Notes: generated from the letters alone by a model not told the origin. Shown: positions 35,421-44,500, counted from the first letter of the stretch. The stretch: DNA of 64,000 nucleotides from Staphylospora marina (GCF_003856495.1 NZ_CP034118.1:1958182-2022181); one strand, 5' to 3'. Program-made: numbers and translations.

Positions 35421-36836
35421 ATGACAGAAATCCTTGACATGGATGCTTCCGGATTGGCGGAATCGATCCGGCTCGGGCACATCTCGCCGCGCGAGGCGAC
35501 GGAAGCCTATATGGCCCGGATCCGCCGGGTCAATCCCAACATCAACGCCGTGGTGGAAACGCGATTCGAGGAAGCCCTGCGCGAAGCGGACTCTCCTCCG
35601 GGACAAAAAAACGGACGACTGCGGGGCGTGCCGGTAAGCATCAAGGAATCGTTTGACGTGAAGGGCATGCTGACCACCGGCGGCATTCCCGGACTTGGTC
35701 GGACCCCGGCTCCCGCCGACAGCGAACCCGTCCGAAGGCTTCGTGAAGAAGGGGCCATCGTGCTGTGCAAAACCAACACGCCGGCTCTCTGCTTCTGCCA
35801 GGAGACGGACAACGTGCTGTACGGTCGCACCAACAATCCCTGGGATCTCACCCGCACGGCCGGCGGTTCGAGCGGCGGAGAAGGAGCCCTGATCGCGGCG
35901 GGGGGAGCCGCCGTGGGGCTGGGATCGGACATCGGCGGTTCGATCCGCTTTCCGGCCCATTTCAACGGGGTGATCGGATTCAAATCCGCGGCGGACTCGG
36001 TCCCTGATTCCGGTTCCCATCCCGTGTCGCCGTGGCCTTTGCAGCGGATCATGCTGGGACACGGTGCCATGGCCAAGTCGGTGCGCGATGCCCGCCTGAT
36101 CCACGAAATCATCACCGACCGGCACATTGCGACCGTTCCCGACGATTCCGTCCGCGTCTCGGTCCCGGAGCCGCTCCCGGACCTGCCGATGGGGCAGGAA
36201 ACGGCCGACCTGCTTCAAGCGATCCGCCGCAGCTTGCAACGGAACAGAACGGTGGATGCCGAAGGAGCTCCCCATCTCAAAGAATCCGCCTTGACCTGGC
36301 AACTGATCATGTCCCTGGGAGGTGCGGAACACATCCGGAAAACGGCCGGACTCCGGGGAATTCTGCACACGACGACGGAGTGGCTGAAGGGAAAGGCGGG
36401 CCTTCACACTCCCTGGCATCCATGGCTCACCTGGGGGTTGCTCGGGGCCTGGATGTTCCGACCGAACGATCAACAAGTCGCCGAATTGGAGCGTTGGCTC
36501 GCCCGGTCCCGCAAGGAAGTGGAAGCGTATCTGCGCGGCCGCGTCGTCATCCTGCCCGTCTGGCACACCGCCGCCCCCGAACACGGCACGGTCTACGGGG
36601 AGATTTTCTCCATCCGCAAAACCTTCCTGAAATACATGCCCTATGTCGCCTGGGTCAACACGTTCGGCCTTCCCTCCCTGACGGTCCCCGTCGGCGAGGA
36701 TCGGGACGGACTCCCGATCGGCGTTCAGCTGGTGACCGCTCCGGGACAGGAAGATGTGCTGTTTCGGCTGGGAGAAGAACTGGAGCGCGATTTCCGCGGA
36801 TACGTCCGCTGCCGCCTGGAAGATCAGCCCGCATGA
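35421..36836 (+). CDS. Amidase-signature family hydrolase
   Basis: A 471-residue amidase-signature enzyme that hydrolyses amide bonds through a Ser-cisSer-Lys triad. The Lys is in GVPVSIKESFDVKG (~residue 75), the cis-Ser in TAGGSSGGEGAL (~150) and the nucleophile Ser in GSDIGGSIRFPAHF (~175). The substrate is not predictable. It is not GatA: no gatB or gatC is adjacent, and the C-terminal half resembles stand-alone amidases. ATG at 35421 has GGGGGAG seven bases upstream; the longer frame starting at 35289 has no support. Confidence 0.9.
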   Translation: MTEILDMDASGLAESIRLGHISPREATEAYMARIRRVNPNINAVVETRFEEALREADSPPGQKNGRLRGVPVSIKESFDVKGMLTTGGIPGLGRTPAPADSEPVRRLREEGAIVLCKTNTPALCFCQETDNVLYGRTNNPWDLTRTAGGSSGGEGALIAAGGAAVGLGSDIGGSIRFPAHFNGVIGFKSAADSVPDSGSHPVSPWPLQRIMLGHGAMAKSVRDARLIHEIITDRHIATVPDDSVRVSVPEPLPDLPMGQETADLLQAIRRSLQRNRTVDAEGAPHLKESALTWQLIMSLGGAEHIRKTAGLRGILHTTTEWLKGKAGLHTPWHPWLTWGLLGAWMFRPNDQQVAELERWLARSRKEVEAYLRGRVVILPVWHTAAPEHGTVYGEIFSIRKTFLKYMPYVAWVNTFGLPSLTVPVGEDRDGLPIGVQLVTAPGQEDVLFRLGEELERDFRGYVRCRLEDQPA

Positions 36837-36846
36837 TTCACAAAGA

Positions 36847-36875
36847 AAAGCCCCGCGCAACACGCGTCGGGGCTT
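36847..36875. terminator. Shared terminator between convergent genes
   Basis: AAGCCCCG (36848-36855) and CGGGGCTT (36868-36875), with an inner CG-rich extension, lie between the amidase stop and the convergent isomerase stop. A residues upstream give a T run on the minus strand. Confidence 0.75.
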
Positions 36876-36894
36876 CAAGGTGCGGCCACCCCTC

Positions 36895-37710
36895 TCAACC
36901 CTGAACGGGAATCCCCAGCTTCTCCTGCAGATAATCCCGGCACACCGTCAAACTTTGAAGCGGCGTGGAAAGGGACCGGTCGATCTCCACCGTCACCCAT
37001 CCGTCATAGTCCGTTTCCTTCAAAAAATCCATGATCTCCTTCAAACGGATGTCGCCTCTCCCCAATTCGCAAAACACCGTTCCCTCCTCCCCGTCCGCGG
37101 TGCCGGCGCCCAAGGAGGCATCTTTCAGATGAAGATACGCGATCCGGTCCTTGTACCGCTGCATGACCGCCAACGGATCCATCCCCGCTTTGGCCATGTG
37201 GGCCGTATCCGGACAGAGAAACACGCATTCCGGATCGGTCCATTCCATGATGGCATCCAATTCCCACTCATCCTGGATCTCCGTCCACAGATGCGGATGA
37301 ATGCAAGCTTTCACTCCCAGCTCCATGCAGCGTTTCGCCGTTTCATTGATGGTCTCCGCGGCGGCTTTCAGCATCTCCCGGGTCATCCCGGACTCCGGAC
37401 GCGGACCTTCGGGTCCCAACACCAGCCGGTTGCTGCCGCACTCCCGGAGAAACCTGGCCACCCGGACATTGTATGCGATCACATCGCTTCGCTTGAACGA
37501 ATCGCTGAATCGTCCCGCGGCGTACAACCCGGACAAGACCAAACCATGCTCGTCGAGCAACTCCCGAAAAGCGGCCACGTCCTTCTCATATTGAAGGGCA
37601 TGATGCGTAAGAGGCTCCACCGCCCCGAAGCCGAGCCCGGCCGCTTCGGTCAACGCCTGCCGGAACGCTTCCCCCCAAGTGATCAAATGACATGACACAC
37701 GAATCGGCAT
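36895..37710 (-). CDS. Sugar phosphate isomerase/epimerase family TIM-barrel protein
   Basis: A 271-residue AP-endonuclease-2-fold TIM barrel (the IolE/IolI/xylose-isomerase-like group). Metal-ligand segments are visible: VEPLTHH, HPHLWTEIQDEWE, FLCPDTAHM, YLHLKDA and TVEIDRS. Members isomerise or dehydrate sugars such as inosose; no other sugar-catabolism gene is adjacent, so the substrate is open. ATG at 37710 follows GGGGGAGAGGCGG. Upstream lies the 1.1-kb hairpin cluster. Confidence 0.85.
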   Translation of the reverse strand: MPIRVSCHLITWGEAFRQALTEAAGLGFGAVEPLTHHALQYEKDVAAFRELLDEHGLVLSGLYAAGRFSDSFKRSDVIAYNVRVARFLRECGSNRLVLGPEGPRPESGMTREMLKAAAETINETAKRCMELGVKACIHPHLWTEIQDEWELDAIMEWTDPECVFLCPDTAHMAKAGMDPLAVMQRYKDRIAYLHLKDASLGAGTADGEEGTVFCELGRGDIRLKEIMDFLKETDYDGWVTVEIDRSLSTPLQSLTVCRDYLQEKLGIPVQG

Positions 37711-37861
37711 CCGCCTCTCCCCCTGTTCTCGAATCTTCTCTTGCAACACGCCTTGCTCCCGCACGTTCCCGGGAGCTTCCGACCATTCTATTCTTCGGAT
37801 GTTGAAACAATTCCTTTGTGAACCTTTTACTTTCCATTTTTATATGGATGGATGTTCCAGC

Positions 37862-38252
37862 CATCGTCAGTTCCCTGCTCACTTCATTGCAGAAGCAAAG
37901 GCGTTCGCAGGGAACTGACATGGCTCCGGCGGACATCCTCTCAAAAAAACCCGTCACAGTTCCCTGCTCATTTCGTTGCAGGAGCAATAGGCATTCTCAG
38001 GAAACTGGCACGGACGCAGCATTTGTACAACAAAAGCCGGACCGTCCCCCGTGAGTGCCTTTGCCATCGCAACGAAACGAACGGAGGACGATTCCGGCTT
38101 GCCTCACGACTATGACCGAACGGAGGACGACTCACGGCATTCACGCACACGCACATAAATGAACGAAGCCGGAGCTGCCCCCTGTGAGCGCCTTTGCCAT
38201 TGCAACGAAGCGAACAGGGGGTAGCTCCCGGCAGTCATACGCACACATCAGC
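37862..38252. repeat. Hairpin-cluster unit 1
   Basis: First unit, holding hairpins A1, B1, C1 and E1. Between C1 and E1 is a half-hairpin remnant (GAACGGAGGACGACTCACGG) followed by a flank rich in CGCACAC, which recurs in unit 2. Confidence 0.8.
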
Positions 38253-38632
38253 CATCGTCAGATCCCTGCTCACTTCGTTGCAGAAGCAAAGGCGTTCGCA
38301 GGGAACTGACATGGCTCCGGCGGACATCCTCTCAAAAAAACCCGGGATGGTTCCTCCTCATTTCGTTGCAGACGCAATGGGATTCGCAGGAAACTGGCAC
38401 AGCCGCAGCATTTGTACAACAAAAGCCGGACCGTCCCCCGTGAGTGCCTTTGCCACCGCAACGAAACGAACGGGCTTGCCTCACGACTATGACCGAACGG
38501 AGGACGACTCACGGCATTCACGCACACGCACATAAATGAACGAAGCCGGAGCTGCCCCCTGTGAGCGCCTTTGCCATTGCAACGAAGCGAACAGGGGGTA
38601 GCTCCCGGCAGTCATACTCACACAAAAGCCGC
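38253..38632. repeat. Hairpin-cluster unit 2
   Basis: Second unit, offset by 391 bp from unit 1. Hairpin C2 lost most of its 3' arm at 38474, by a short deletion relative to unit 1, while the remnant and E2 are nearly identical to unit 1. Confidence 0.8.
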
Positions 38633-38953
38633 CATTGTCAGTTCCCTGCTCACTTCGTTGCAGACGTAAAGGCGTTCGCAGGGAACTGACATGGCTCCGG
38701 CGGACATCCTCACAAAAAAACCCGTCACAGTTCCTCCTCATTTCGTTGCAGGAGCAATAGGCATTCGCAGGAAACCGGCACGGACGCAGCATTTGTACAA
38801 CAAAAGCCGGACCGTCCCCGTGAGTGCCTTTGCCATCGCAACGAAACGAACGGGGGACGGTCCGGCAGACTTGCATGCCCTGTGAACACAGCCGGTGTAC
38901 CCCCTGTGAGCACCTATACCTTCGCAATGAAGCGAACAGAGGGCAGCTCCGGC
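38633..38953. repeat. Hairpin-cluster unit 3
   Basis: Third unit, offset by 380 bp. Hairpin C3 (38806-38865) has a perfect outer stem (GCCGGACCGTCCCC with its exact complement). The last hairpin (38891-38953) is a diverged E-type with inner stem lost (CTATACCTTCGCAA). Confidence 0.8.
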
Positions 38954-39037
38954 AATAGAGCACCGGTCTATCGAACGGAGGCCTGCCCGGCGGACATTCT
39001 GATACAATGACATTGACAACCACAAGGAGGTTTGCTC

Positions 39038-39877
39038 ATGAGCCGGATCGTCTCCATGGATGAAGTGCTGAAACACTTGCATGATCCCCAAACGGTCATC
39101 GTCGACTGCCGGTTTGTTCTCGGTCAGCCGGATGCGGGTCGGGAAGCCTACCTGAAGGAGCATCTTCCCGGCAGCGTGTACCTGGATCTGGAACGGGATC
39201 TTTCCGGTCCCGTCATCGGTCCCGGCGGCCGCCATCCTCTTCCCGATCCGAAACGACTGGCGGAAACGTTGGGCAACGCGGGAGTGGATGATTCGGTGCA
39301 GGTCATCGCCTATGACGACCAGTGCGGCGCCATGGCATCCCGGCTGTGGTGGCTGTTGACCTGGCTGGGGCATCCCCGTGTCCGCGTGATGAACGGGACG
39401 TTCTCTCGCTGGAAGGAAAAGGGGTACCCTGTCGATTCGACCGTCCACGTGCCGGTCCGCCGGACGTTTCTCCCCCGGCCGCAGAGCGACATGCTGGCGG
39501 ACGCGGACGAAGTCCTCCGCAAACTGGACGATCCCGATGCGGTGATCATCGACTCGCGGGAGCGGGCCCGCTGGTTGGGCGAACACGAGCCGATCGACCC
39601 GGTGGCCGGACGCATCCCGGGTTCGAAACACTGCTTCTGGAAAAACGTCTGCACGGAACACGGAGAATGGAAAAGCCCCGAAGAACTGGCGCGCCTCTTT
39701 GCCTCCGTCCCGAAGGACAAAGAGCTGATCGTTTATTGCGGTTCCGGCGTGACCGCCACTCCCAACGTCCTGGCGCTCAGGGAAGCGGGATATGAACGGG
39801 TGAAGCTGTATGCGGGCAGCTGGAGCGATTGGATCACCGATCCGTCCCGGCCGGTGAAACGCGGAGACGAAGACTGA
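39038..39877 (+). CDS. Sulfurtransferase with two rhodanese domains
   Basis: A 279-residue thiosulfate or 3-mercaptopyruvate sulfurtransferase. The N-terminal inactive rhodanese domain contains TVIVDCRFVLGQPDAGR and HLPGSVYLDLERDL; the C-terminal active one contains VIIDSRERARWLGEHEP and the catalytic loop VYCGSGVTA with Cys near residue 233. CGSGVT is closer to mercaptopyruvate-type loops, but the donor cannot be settled. ATG at 39038 has AAGGAGG eight bases upstream. It follows the hairpin cluster by 85 bp and ends in a terminator, so it is monocistronic. Confidence 0.92.
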   Translation: MSRIVSMDEVLKHLHDPQTVIVDCRFVLGQPDAGREAYLKEHLPGSVYLDLERDLSGPVIGPGGRHPLPDPKRLAETLGNAGVDDSVQVIAYDDQCGAMASRLWWLLTWLGHPRVRVMNGTFSRWKEKGYPVDSTVHVPVRRTFLPRPQSDMLADADEVLRKLDDPDAVIIDSRERARWLGEHEPIDPVAGRIPGSKHCFWKNVCTEHGEWKSPEELARLFASVPKDKELIVYCGSGVTATPNVLALREAGYERVKLYAGSWSDWITDPSRPVKRGDED

Positions 39878-39944
39878 GGCGAAGCCGGGTTCGGCTCCGG
39901 GGATGACTGATTCGCGTCGGAAGCGGTCAACGGGAAACAACGCG

Positions 39945-39980
39945 AAAAGCAGTGGGGAGCATTCCCTCACTGCTTTTTTC
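39945..39980. terminator. Bidirectional terminator between rhodanese and aldehyde dehydrogenase genes
   Basis: AAAAGCAGTG-G-GGA and TCCC-TCACTGCTTTT form a hairpin with A and T runs on both sides, placed between two convergent stops. Confidence 0.85.
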
Positions 39981-40009
39981 GGACATGCCTCAAGTGACGC
40001 AAAGATGGG

Positions 40010-41380
40010 TCACCCCATCATCTTCCTGAACAGGGACAACGCCCGTTTGGATCCCGGATACCGGAACGAAAGATCAAACACGGTGGTTTGCATCACGATG
40101 CTTTTCTCGTGGGTGAAGGCATCAAAGCTGTATTTGCCGTGATACTTGCCGATGCCGGAGGAACCGGCTCCGCCGAACGGCAAATGCGGTGAACCGCAAT
40201 GAATCATCGTGTCGTTCACACATCCCCCGCCGTACGGAAGAGAAGCGATCACTTTGTCTTTCGTTTCCCGGTTTTCCGTGAACAGATACAGCGCCAGCGG
40301 CTTCGGCTTTTCCCGGAGCGTCCGGATGACTTCGTCCAGATCGGTCCAGGTGAGAACGGGCAAAATCGGGCCGAAAATTTCCTCCTGCATGACGGGATCC
40401 TCCCAGCTGACCTCTTCCAGCAGCGTGGGGGCGATCAACAGCCGGTCTTCATCCGTTTCTCCGCCGAAGATCACCGCTCCGTTTTTCATCAGCTTGCACA
40501 AACGGTCGAAGTGGCGCTTGTTCCCCAGTTTTGCCAGTCGGTCACCTTCCAGGGGGCGTTCGCCGTAAAACTTGACGATCGCCTCTTTCATCCGTTTGAC
40601 CAGCTCATCCTTGACCGATTCATGCACGAGCACGTAATCGGGAGCAATGCAGCTTTGCCCGGAGTTGGTGAATTTCCCCCAGACCAGGCGCTTGGCTGCC
40701 GTTTCCAACTTGGCATCCGCGGCGACGATGGCCGGGCTCTTTCCTCCCAGCTCAAGCGTGACCGGAATGAGCTTTTCAGCCGCTTTCTTCATGACAGATC
40801 GGCCCGTGTTCGGGCTTCCCGTGAAAAACACATGATCAAAGGGGAGATCCAACAGTTTCTTTCCCACCTCCGGACCGCCTTCCACCACGGTCACGTGGTT
40901 GGATTCAAAGATCCCTTCCAGCATTTGCCGGATCACCCGGGTCACATGCGGCGTGAATTCGGACGTTTTGATCACCGCGCAACAGCCGGCGGCAATGGCT
41001 CCGACCAGCGGAGAGATCGACAACTGAAACGGATAATTCCAGGGAGAAATGATCAGGGACACGCCATGGGGTTCAGGGTAAATCCGGCTCCGGCTGCCGA
41101 ACAGAAACCGCGGTCTTCCCACCCGTTTCGGACGGGACCACCGCTTGACATGGCGAATGGCATGATTCAGTTCCTCAAGGACCAATCCGATCTCCGTCAC
41201 GTATGCTTCCGCTTCCGGCTTGTTCAAATCTTTCTTCAAGGCCGTGAAGATGTCCGGCTCATACCGTTTGACGGCATCCCTCAGTTTTCTGAGACTCTCC
41301 AGGCGAAACCGGATGTCTTTCGTCGCTCCGGAATGGAAATATTCGCGTTGGGTCTGTACCAGTTGCTTCAGTTCTTGCAC
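40010..41380 (-). CDS. Aldehyde dehydrogenase (class 3-like, YwdH type)
   Basis: A 456-residue NAD(P)-dependent aldehyde dehydrogenase. The Glu motif is VTLELGGKSPAIV near residue 205 and the catalytic Cys is in NSGQSCIAPDYVLV near 240. The oxyanion Asn region is IISPWNYPFQLSI. The C-terminal SSGIGKYHGKYSFDAFTHEKS is typical of class 3 / fatty-aldehyde enzymes. GTG at 41380 follows AGGGGGAAAAG. No neighbouring pathway gene indicates the substrate. Confidence 0.93.
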   Translation of the reverse strand: MQELKQLVQTQREYFHSGATKDIRFRLESLRKLRDAVKRYEPDIFTALKKDLNKPEAEAYVTEIGLVLEELNHAIRHVKRWSRPKRVGRPRFLFGSRSRIYPEPHGVSLIISPWNYPFQLSISPLVGAIAAGCCAVIKTSEFTPHVTRVIRQMLEGIFESNHVTVVEGGPEVGKKLLDLPFDHVFFTGSPNTGRSVMKKAAEKLIPVTLELGGKSPAIVAADAKLETAAKRLVWGKFTNSGQSCIAPDYVLVHESVKDELVKRMKEAIVKFYGERPLEGDRLAKLGNKRHFDRLCKLMKNGAVIFGGETDEDRLLIAPTLLEEVSWEDPVMQEEIFGPILPVLTWTDLDEVIRTLREKPKPLALYLFTENRETKDKVIASLPYGGGCVNDTMIHCGSPHLPFGGAGSSGIGKYHGKYSFDAFTHEKSIVMQTTVFDLSFRYPGSKRALSLFRKMMG

Positions 41381-41561
41381 CGCTTTTCCCCCTCCCTGAC
41401 TGTCCGAACCGTGCGTTCATCCTGCCATGTTGCCGTCCCTGACGGGCGTACTCCCATCCAAAAATCCCTAAAGATTTCGCTCTGAATTGCTTTCATTATC
41501 ATTTTAAATATTGAAGCAAGAATTGGCCAACCGCCGATGCCCTTCCGTCGCAAATGAAACA

Positions 41562-41584
41562 GCCGCCATGACATCCACGGCGGC
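41562..41584 (-). terminator. Hairpin after the VOC gene
   Basis: GCCGCC and GGCGGC flank an 11-nt loop; on the minus strand TGTTTCATTTG follows. It is a weak terminator candidate 33 bases past the stop at 41617. Confidence 0.5.
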
Positions 41585-41616
41585 CGAGACGGTCCACTCT
41601 CTTTTCGTTTTCCCGG

Positions 41617-42003
41617 TCAATGGTGCTGCGCGATTTGGATCAGATTGCCGCAGGTATCGTCGAGGACGGCAATGGTGGCACCAGCCACATTCGTCGGCTC
41701 CATCGTAAACCTGACACCCAGTTGCTTCAACCGTTCGTATTCGGCATGAACGTCCGCCACGCTGAACATCATCGCCGGAATGCCGTCGGCCTGGATTTTC
41801 TTCTGATATTCTTGGGCGGCCGGATGCCGGTTCGGCTCGAGCAACAGCTCGGGCCCGTCCGGATCCTCGGGAGAAACCACCGTCAGCCACCTGTACTCTC
41901 CGGCCTGTACATCGTTTTTCTTGACAAAGCCCAGTTTTTCGGTATAGAACCGAAGCGCTTTTTCCTGGTCATCCACGAAAACGCTGGTCAAAAAAATTCT
42001 CAT
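41617..42003 (-). CDS. VOC-superfamily (glyoxalase/bleomycin-resistance-like) protein
   Basis: A 128-residue single-module VOC protein with two beta-alpha-beta repeats: MRIFLTSVFVDDQEKALRFY at the start and MMFSVADVHAEYERLKQLGV in the second half. It ends in VLDDTCGNLIQIAQ, a typical metal-site strand. Such proteins range from dioxygenases to antibiotic-binding proteins; no specific role is claimed. ATG at 42003 follows GGAGGAGATGGG. It may form a transcript with the MFS gene ending in the opposite flank at 42059, which lies upstream on the same strand. Confidence 0.85.
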   Translation of the reverse strand: MRIFLTSVFVDDQEKALRFYTEKLGFVKKNDVQAGEYRWLTVVSPEDPDGPELLLEPNRHPAAQEYQKKIQADGIPAMMFSVADVHAEYERLKQLGVRFTMEPTNVAGATIAVLDDTCGNLIQIAQHH

Positions 42004-42058
42004 CGTCCCATCTCCTCCTATCCTGATTCATTCGTGTTTGCTCGGATTGCATGTTCTT

Positions 42059-43276
42059 TCATGCCGATGCATCCTGTCTGAGCGGAATGTGGCGGATCGC
42101 CCACCAGCCGAGCAGTTGCACAAATCCCACCATCAGCACGAACCAGCGAATGTGCGCGAGTTCCGCGGATTTCCCCACCCAACCGATGAACAGCAGAATG
42201 CCGATCGCCCTTCCCGCCGCGAGGAACAATTCCCTTGCCACGACAAATTCGACCCGGAGCCGGACCGATTCCTCCGTTTGCCCGATCACGTCAAACACCG
42301 TGGACATGGTGGGGGACATGTAAAACGGATAAAAAAAGCTCGCCCCCACCCCCAATACCCAGATGGACCAGTCCGTGCCGAAAAACGCATAGGGGAGCAC
42401 GACGAGTCCCATCATCAGGGTTCCGAGCAGGATGAACCCGTTTCTGCGACGGGGTCTGATGAATTTCCCGGCCAGATAAAACGAAATCATGGACGTCAGC
42501 GATGAAACCGTGAAGAAAATCCCCAGCTGCCATTCGCTTTTCACCGTCACAAAGAAGAGAACACTGATGAGAAAGGTGAAGACGCCTTCCCGGACTCCCT
42601 GAGCGGTCATGGCGACCGAAACCCACTTCCAGTCACCCACCCCGCTTCTGCCGAGGACATCGGTCACCCGGTAACTGCCGGGGGCTCTCCGTCCCTTGAA
42701 CAGAAAGCTGACCAGCACGGCCAGCACGAAAATGCCCAGGGACATCGCGAAAATCACGCGGTACCCGACCGATTCACCCATTCCGCTGATGATCCACCCG
42801 GAGGTGAAAGGAGCCGCGATCCCGGCCAAGGAACCGATCAAACCGTTGATGCCGTTGAACAGATCCCGGTTGTCCCGCTCGGTGATCTCAAAATAGAGGA
42901 CATTGAACGAGAGCCAAAAAAAGCCGGATCCGATGCCGAGCAACACTCCCAGGAAAAGATGGTTCCCCGCGGCCCGCTCGCCCAACCAGAACACCGTGAG
43001 ATAAAAAACGGAAAGAAACGCGACGCCCAGCCGAATGATGATGATCCGGTCGATTTTCTTCGCCAACCACCCCGCCAACACGAACGTGGCCGCTCCCGAC
43101 AGGTAATGCATCAGGTTGTACAGGGCGATCATGATCCAGTCATTGCCGATTTTCCACAAAAACACGTTCACGAACGTACCGGACAAGGCGGTCGCCACGG
43201 CGAAAAGACCGCTTTCCAGCAGCAGAAGCTTGGCGCTTCTGTCCAGTCGTTGTGTTGGATCCGTATTCAAGGCCAT
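42059..43276 (-). CDS. Major facilitator superfamily transporter
   Basis: A 405-residue membrane protein with about 12 predicted helices, for example GLFAVATALSGTFVNVFLW, HYLSGAATFVLAGWLAKKI and WSIWVLGVGASFFYPFYM. The loop GWLAKKIDRIIIIRLG corresponds to the MFS loop 2-3 motif. Substrate unknown; the family context is drug or metabolite efflux. ATG at 43276 follows GGTGAAG. The VOC gene lies 55 nt downstream on the same strand and may be co-expressed. Confidence 0.85.
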   Translation of the reverse strand: MALNTDPTQRLDRSAKLLLLESGLFAVATALSGTFVNVFLWKIGNDWIMIALYNLMHYLSGAATFVLAGWLAKKIDRIIIIRLGVAFLSVFYLTVFWLGERAAGNHLFLGVLLGIGSGFFWLSFNVLYFEITERDNRDLFNGINGLIGSLAGIAAPFTSGWIISGMGESVGYRVIFAMSLGIFVLAVLVSFLFKGRRAPGSYRVTDVLGRSGVGDWKWVSVAMTAQGVREGVFTFLISVLFFVTVKSEWQLGIFFTVSSLTSMISFYLAGKFIRPRRRNGFILLGTLMMGLVVLPYAFFGTDWSIWVLGVGASFFYPFYMSPTMSTVFDVIGQTEESVRLRVEFVVARELFLAAGRAIGILLFIGWVGKSAELAHIRWFVLMVGFVQLLGWWAIRHIPLRQDASA

Positions 43277-43325
43277 GTGACTTCACCGGTAATAGGGTTT
43301 GCCTTCACACCGGTTTTTAGACAGG

Positions 43326-43358
43326 AAAAAACGGTGCTCCGGGAACCCGAAGCACCGC
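43326..43358 (-). terminator. Terminator of psd
   Basis: CGGTGCT-C-CGGG and CCCG-A-AGCACCG form a strong stem and TTTTTT follows on the minus strand, directly after the psd stop. Confidence 0.85.
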
Positions 43359-43365
43359 TTCACGC

Positions 43366-44226
43366 TCAATTCACCGGGGTCGGACGGATGATGCGGGCGA
43401 TCGGTTCGCCCATCCGCAAAACGGTTCCTTCCGCTTTCGGAATCAACCACTCCGTGCGCCCCGGCTCAAACAGAAGGATCACGGTGGATCCGAACTCGAA
43501 CCGGCCCAATTCCCCGCCTTTGTCCAAGGCCACGTTTCCATGGTACACCTTGCGGCAATACGGTTTTTCCGGCCGGGGATTGGTCACGATTTCCTCATCG
43601 TACGAGACCCGGATGCTCCCGACGTTGGTCGCCCCCACTTTGACCAACGCGACCATGCCGGCGGATGACCGGATCAGCGACACCAACCGTTCATTCACCG
43701 CGAACAGGCCGGGAATCAACCGGATGCCGGTCTTGTTCACCGGGTACAATTCCCCGGGGATGTAAATGCATTCCTCGATCGTTCCCTCCACTGGCATGTG
43801 AATGCGATGATAATCTCTCGGACTCAGATAAATGGTGACAAATGCGCCGCCCGAGAACCGATCGGCCAATTCCCTGTCTCCCCCGAGCAACTCCCTGGCG
43901 GAATAGGAGATACCTTTCGCCTGCAACAGCGTCCCGTTCTCGATGGTGCCGATCTGCGAAACGGTGCCGTCCACGGGACTGATCACCATCTCTTTGCCGG
44001 GATGAACGGGACGGGCTTCGGGGTCCAGTTCCCGCACAAAAAAATCCAACAGACAGCTGAATTGGTCCAGCGGCCGCTTCACGGGCGCAAGGTCGACGTC
44101 AAACATTTTCACGTAGAGCGGAATCACGTGCCGGCTCACGGGATGGCGGGCAAATTTCCCCATCCACCGCGAAATCGTTTTTTTCGGCAAACGTTTCCAG
44201 AACGTACGGGACAGTAAATGTTTCAT
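43366..44226 (-). CDS. psd: Phosphatidylserine decarboxylase proenzyme
   Basis: A 286-residue pyruvoyl-dependent enzyme that makes phosphatidylethanolamine at the membrane. Features are SPVDGTVSQIG (Asp of the self-cleavage triad), YLSPRDYHRIHMPVEG (His) and GRFEFGSTVILLFE, whose GST provides the Ser that becomes the pyruvoyl group. ATG at 44226 has GGGAGGT six bases upstream; the frame extends 30 codons upstream without support. No pssA is adjacent. It is divergent from the gamma-SASP gene. Confidence 0.94.
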   Translation of the reverse strand: MKHLLSRTFWKRLPKKTISRWMGKFARHPVSRHVIPLYVKMFDVDLAPVKRPLDQFSCLLDFFVRELDPEARPVHPGKEMVISPVDGTVSQIGTIENGTLLQAKGISYSARELLGGDRELADRFSGGAFVTIYLSPRDYHRIHMPVEGTIEECIYIPGELYPVNKTGIRLIPGLFAVNERLVSLIRSSAGMVALVKVGATNVGSIRVSYDEEIVTNPRPEKPYCRKVYHGNVALDKGGELGRFEFGSTVILLFEPGRTEWLIPKAEGTVLRMGEPIARIIRPTPVN

Positions 44227-44317
44227 AAAAACCTCCCAACCTCGGTGGTGAAGGAAAAATACGGCATGTGTAACCTTTCCGAAGGAGGACATGATACGTT
44301 TCAGGAGGTGATACACA

Positions 44318-44500
44318 ATGGAACGCAGGAACCAACTGCCGCAAGAGTCTCAAACCAACGCCGCTCAGGTTCGCCGGCAAAACCAGGCTTCCCAACAAGG
44401 AATGAACAATGAGTTCGCAAGCGAAACGAACGCTCAACGCGTCCGTGAGCAAAACGCACAATCCGAAGCCCGCAAAAACCGGCAGCAACCGCAGGCCTGA
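44318..44500 (+). CDS. Gamma-type small acid-soluble spore protein
   Basis: A 60-residue Gln/Asn-rich protein with the imperfect repeat typical of gamma-type SASP: RRQNQASQQGMNNEFASETN, followed by RVREQNAQSEARKNRQ. The EFASETN sequence is the site where the spore protease GPR cuts. It serves as an amino-acid store released at germination and is expected under late forespore control. ATG at 44318 has AGGAGGTG upstream; that site overlaps the stop of a six-codon frame at 44291-44311. A terminator follows at once. Confidence 0.9.
   Translation: MERRNQLPQESQTNAAQVRRQNQASQQGMNNEFASETNAQRVREQNAQSEARKNRQQPQA

Larger units (their letters stand above)
37862..38953. repeat. Hairpin cluster: tandem triplication of a 380-390-bp unit with covarying hairpins
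   Basis: This 1.1-kb gene-free stretch contains about 12 hairpins. Each has an outer stem of 10-18 bp and a conserved apical part: TC[GA][CT]TTCG, then TTGC-NNNN-GCAA, then AGGC[GA][CT]TC. Four stem types recur in the order A, B, C, E, in either orientation. A: 37866-37919, 38257-38310, 38637-38690. B: 37954-38011, 38345-38400, 38726-38780. C: 38036-38098, 38425-38474 (3' arm truncated), 38806-38865. E: 38168-38232, 38544-38608, with a related copy at 38891-38953. Stems differ between types but remain self-complementary, so structure is conserved rather than sequence. The same family flanks the CRISPR arrays at 52.7-55.5 kb. Confidence 0.85.

Noticed and set aside
37862-38953. Reading the hairpin cluster as a CRISPR array or as coding
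   Set aside because: Repeat spacing is irregular, units are long hairpins in both orientations, and the short frames across it are repeats of each other without ribosome-binding sites.
37862-38953. Reading the hairpins as a retron, OMEGA/IscB-type RNA or group II intron target array
   Set aside because: No reverse transcriptase, transposase, TnpB/IscB or integrase gene is near any copy.
43366-44226. Loss of the LGST cleavage motif in phosphatidylserine decarboxylase
   Set aside because: FGST is a normal variant in Bacilli and the His and Asp motifs are intact.
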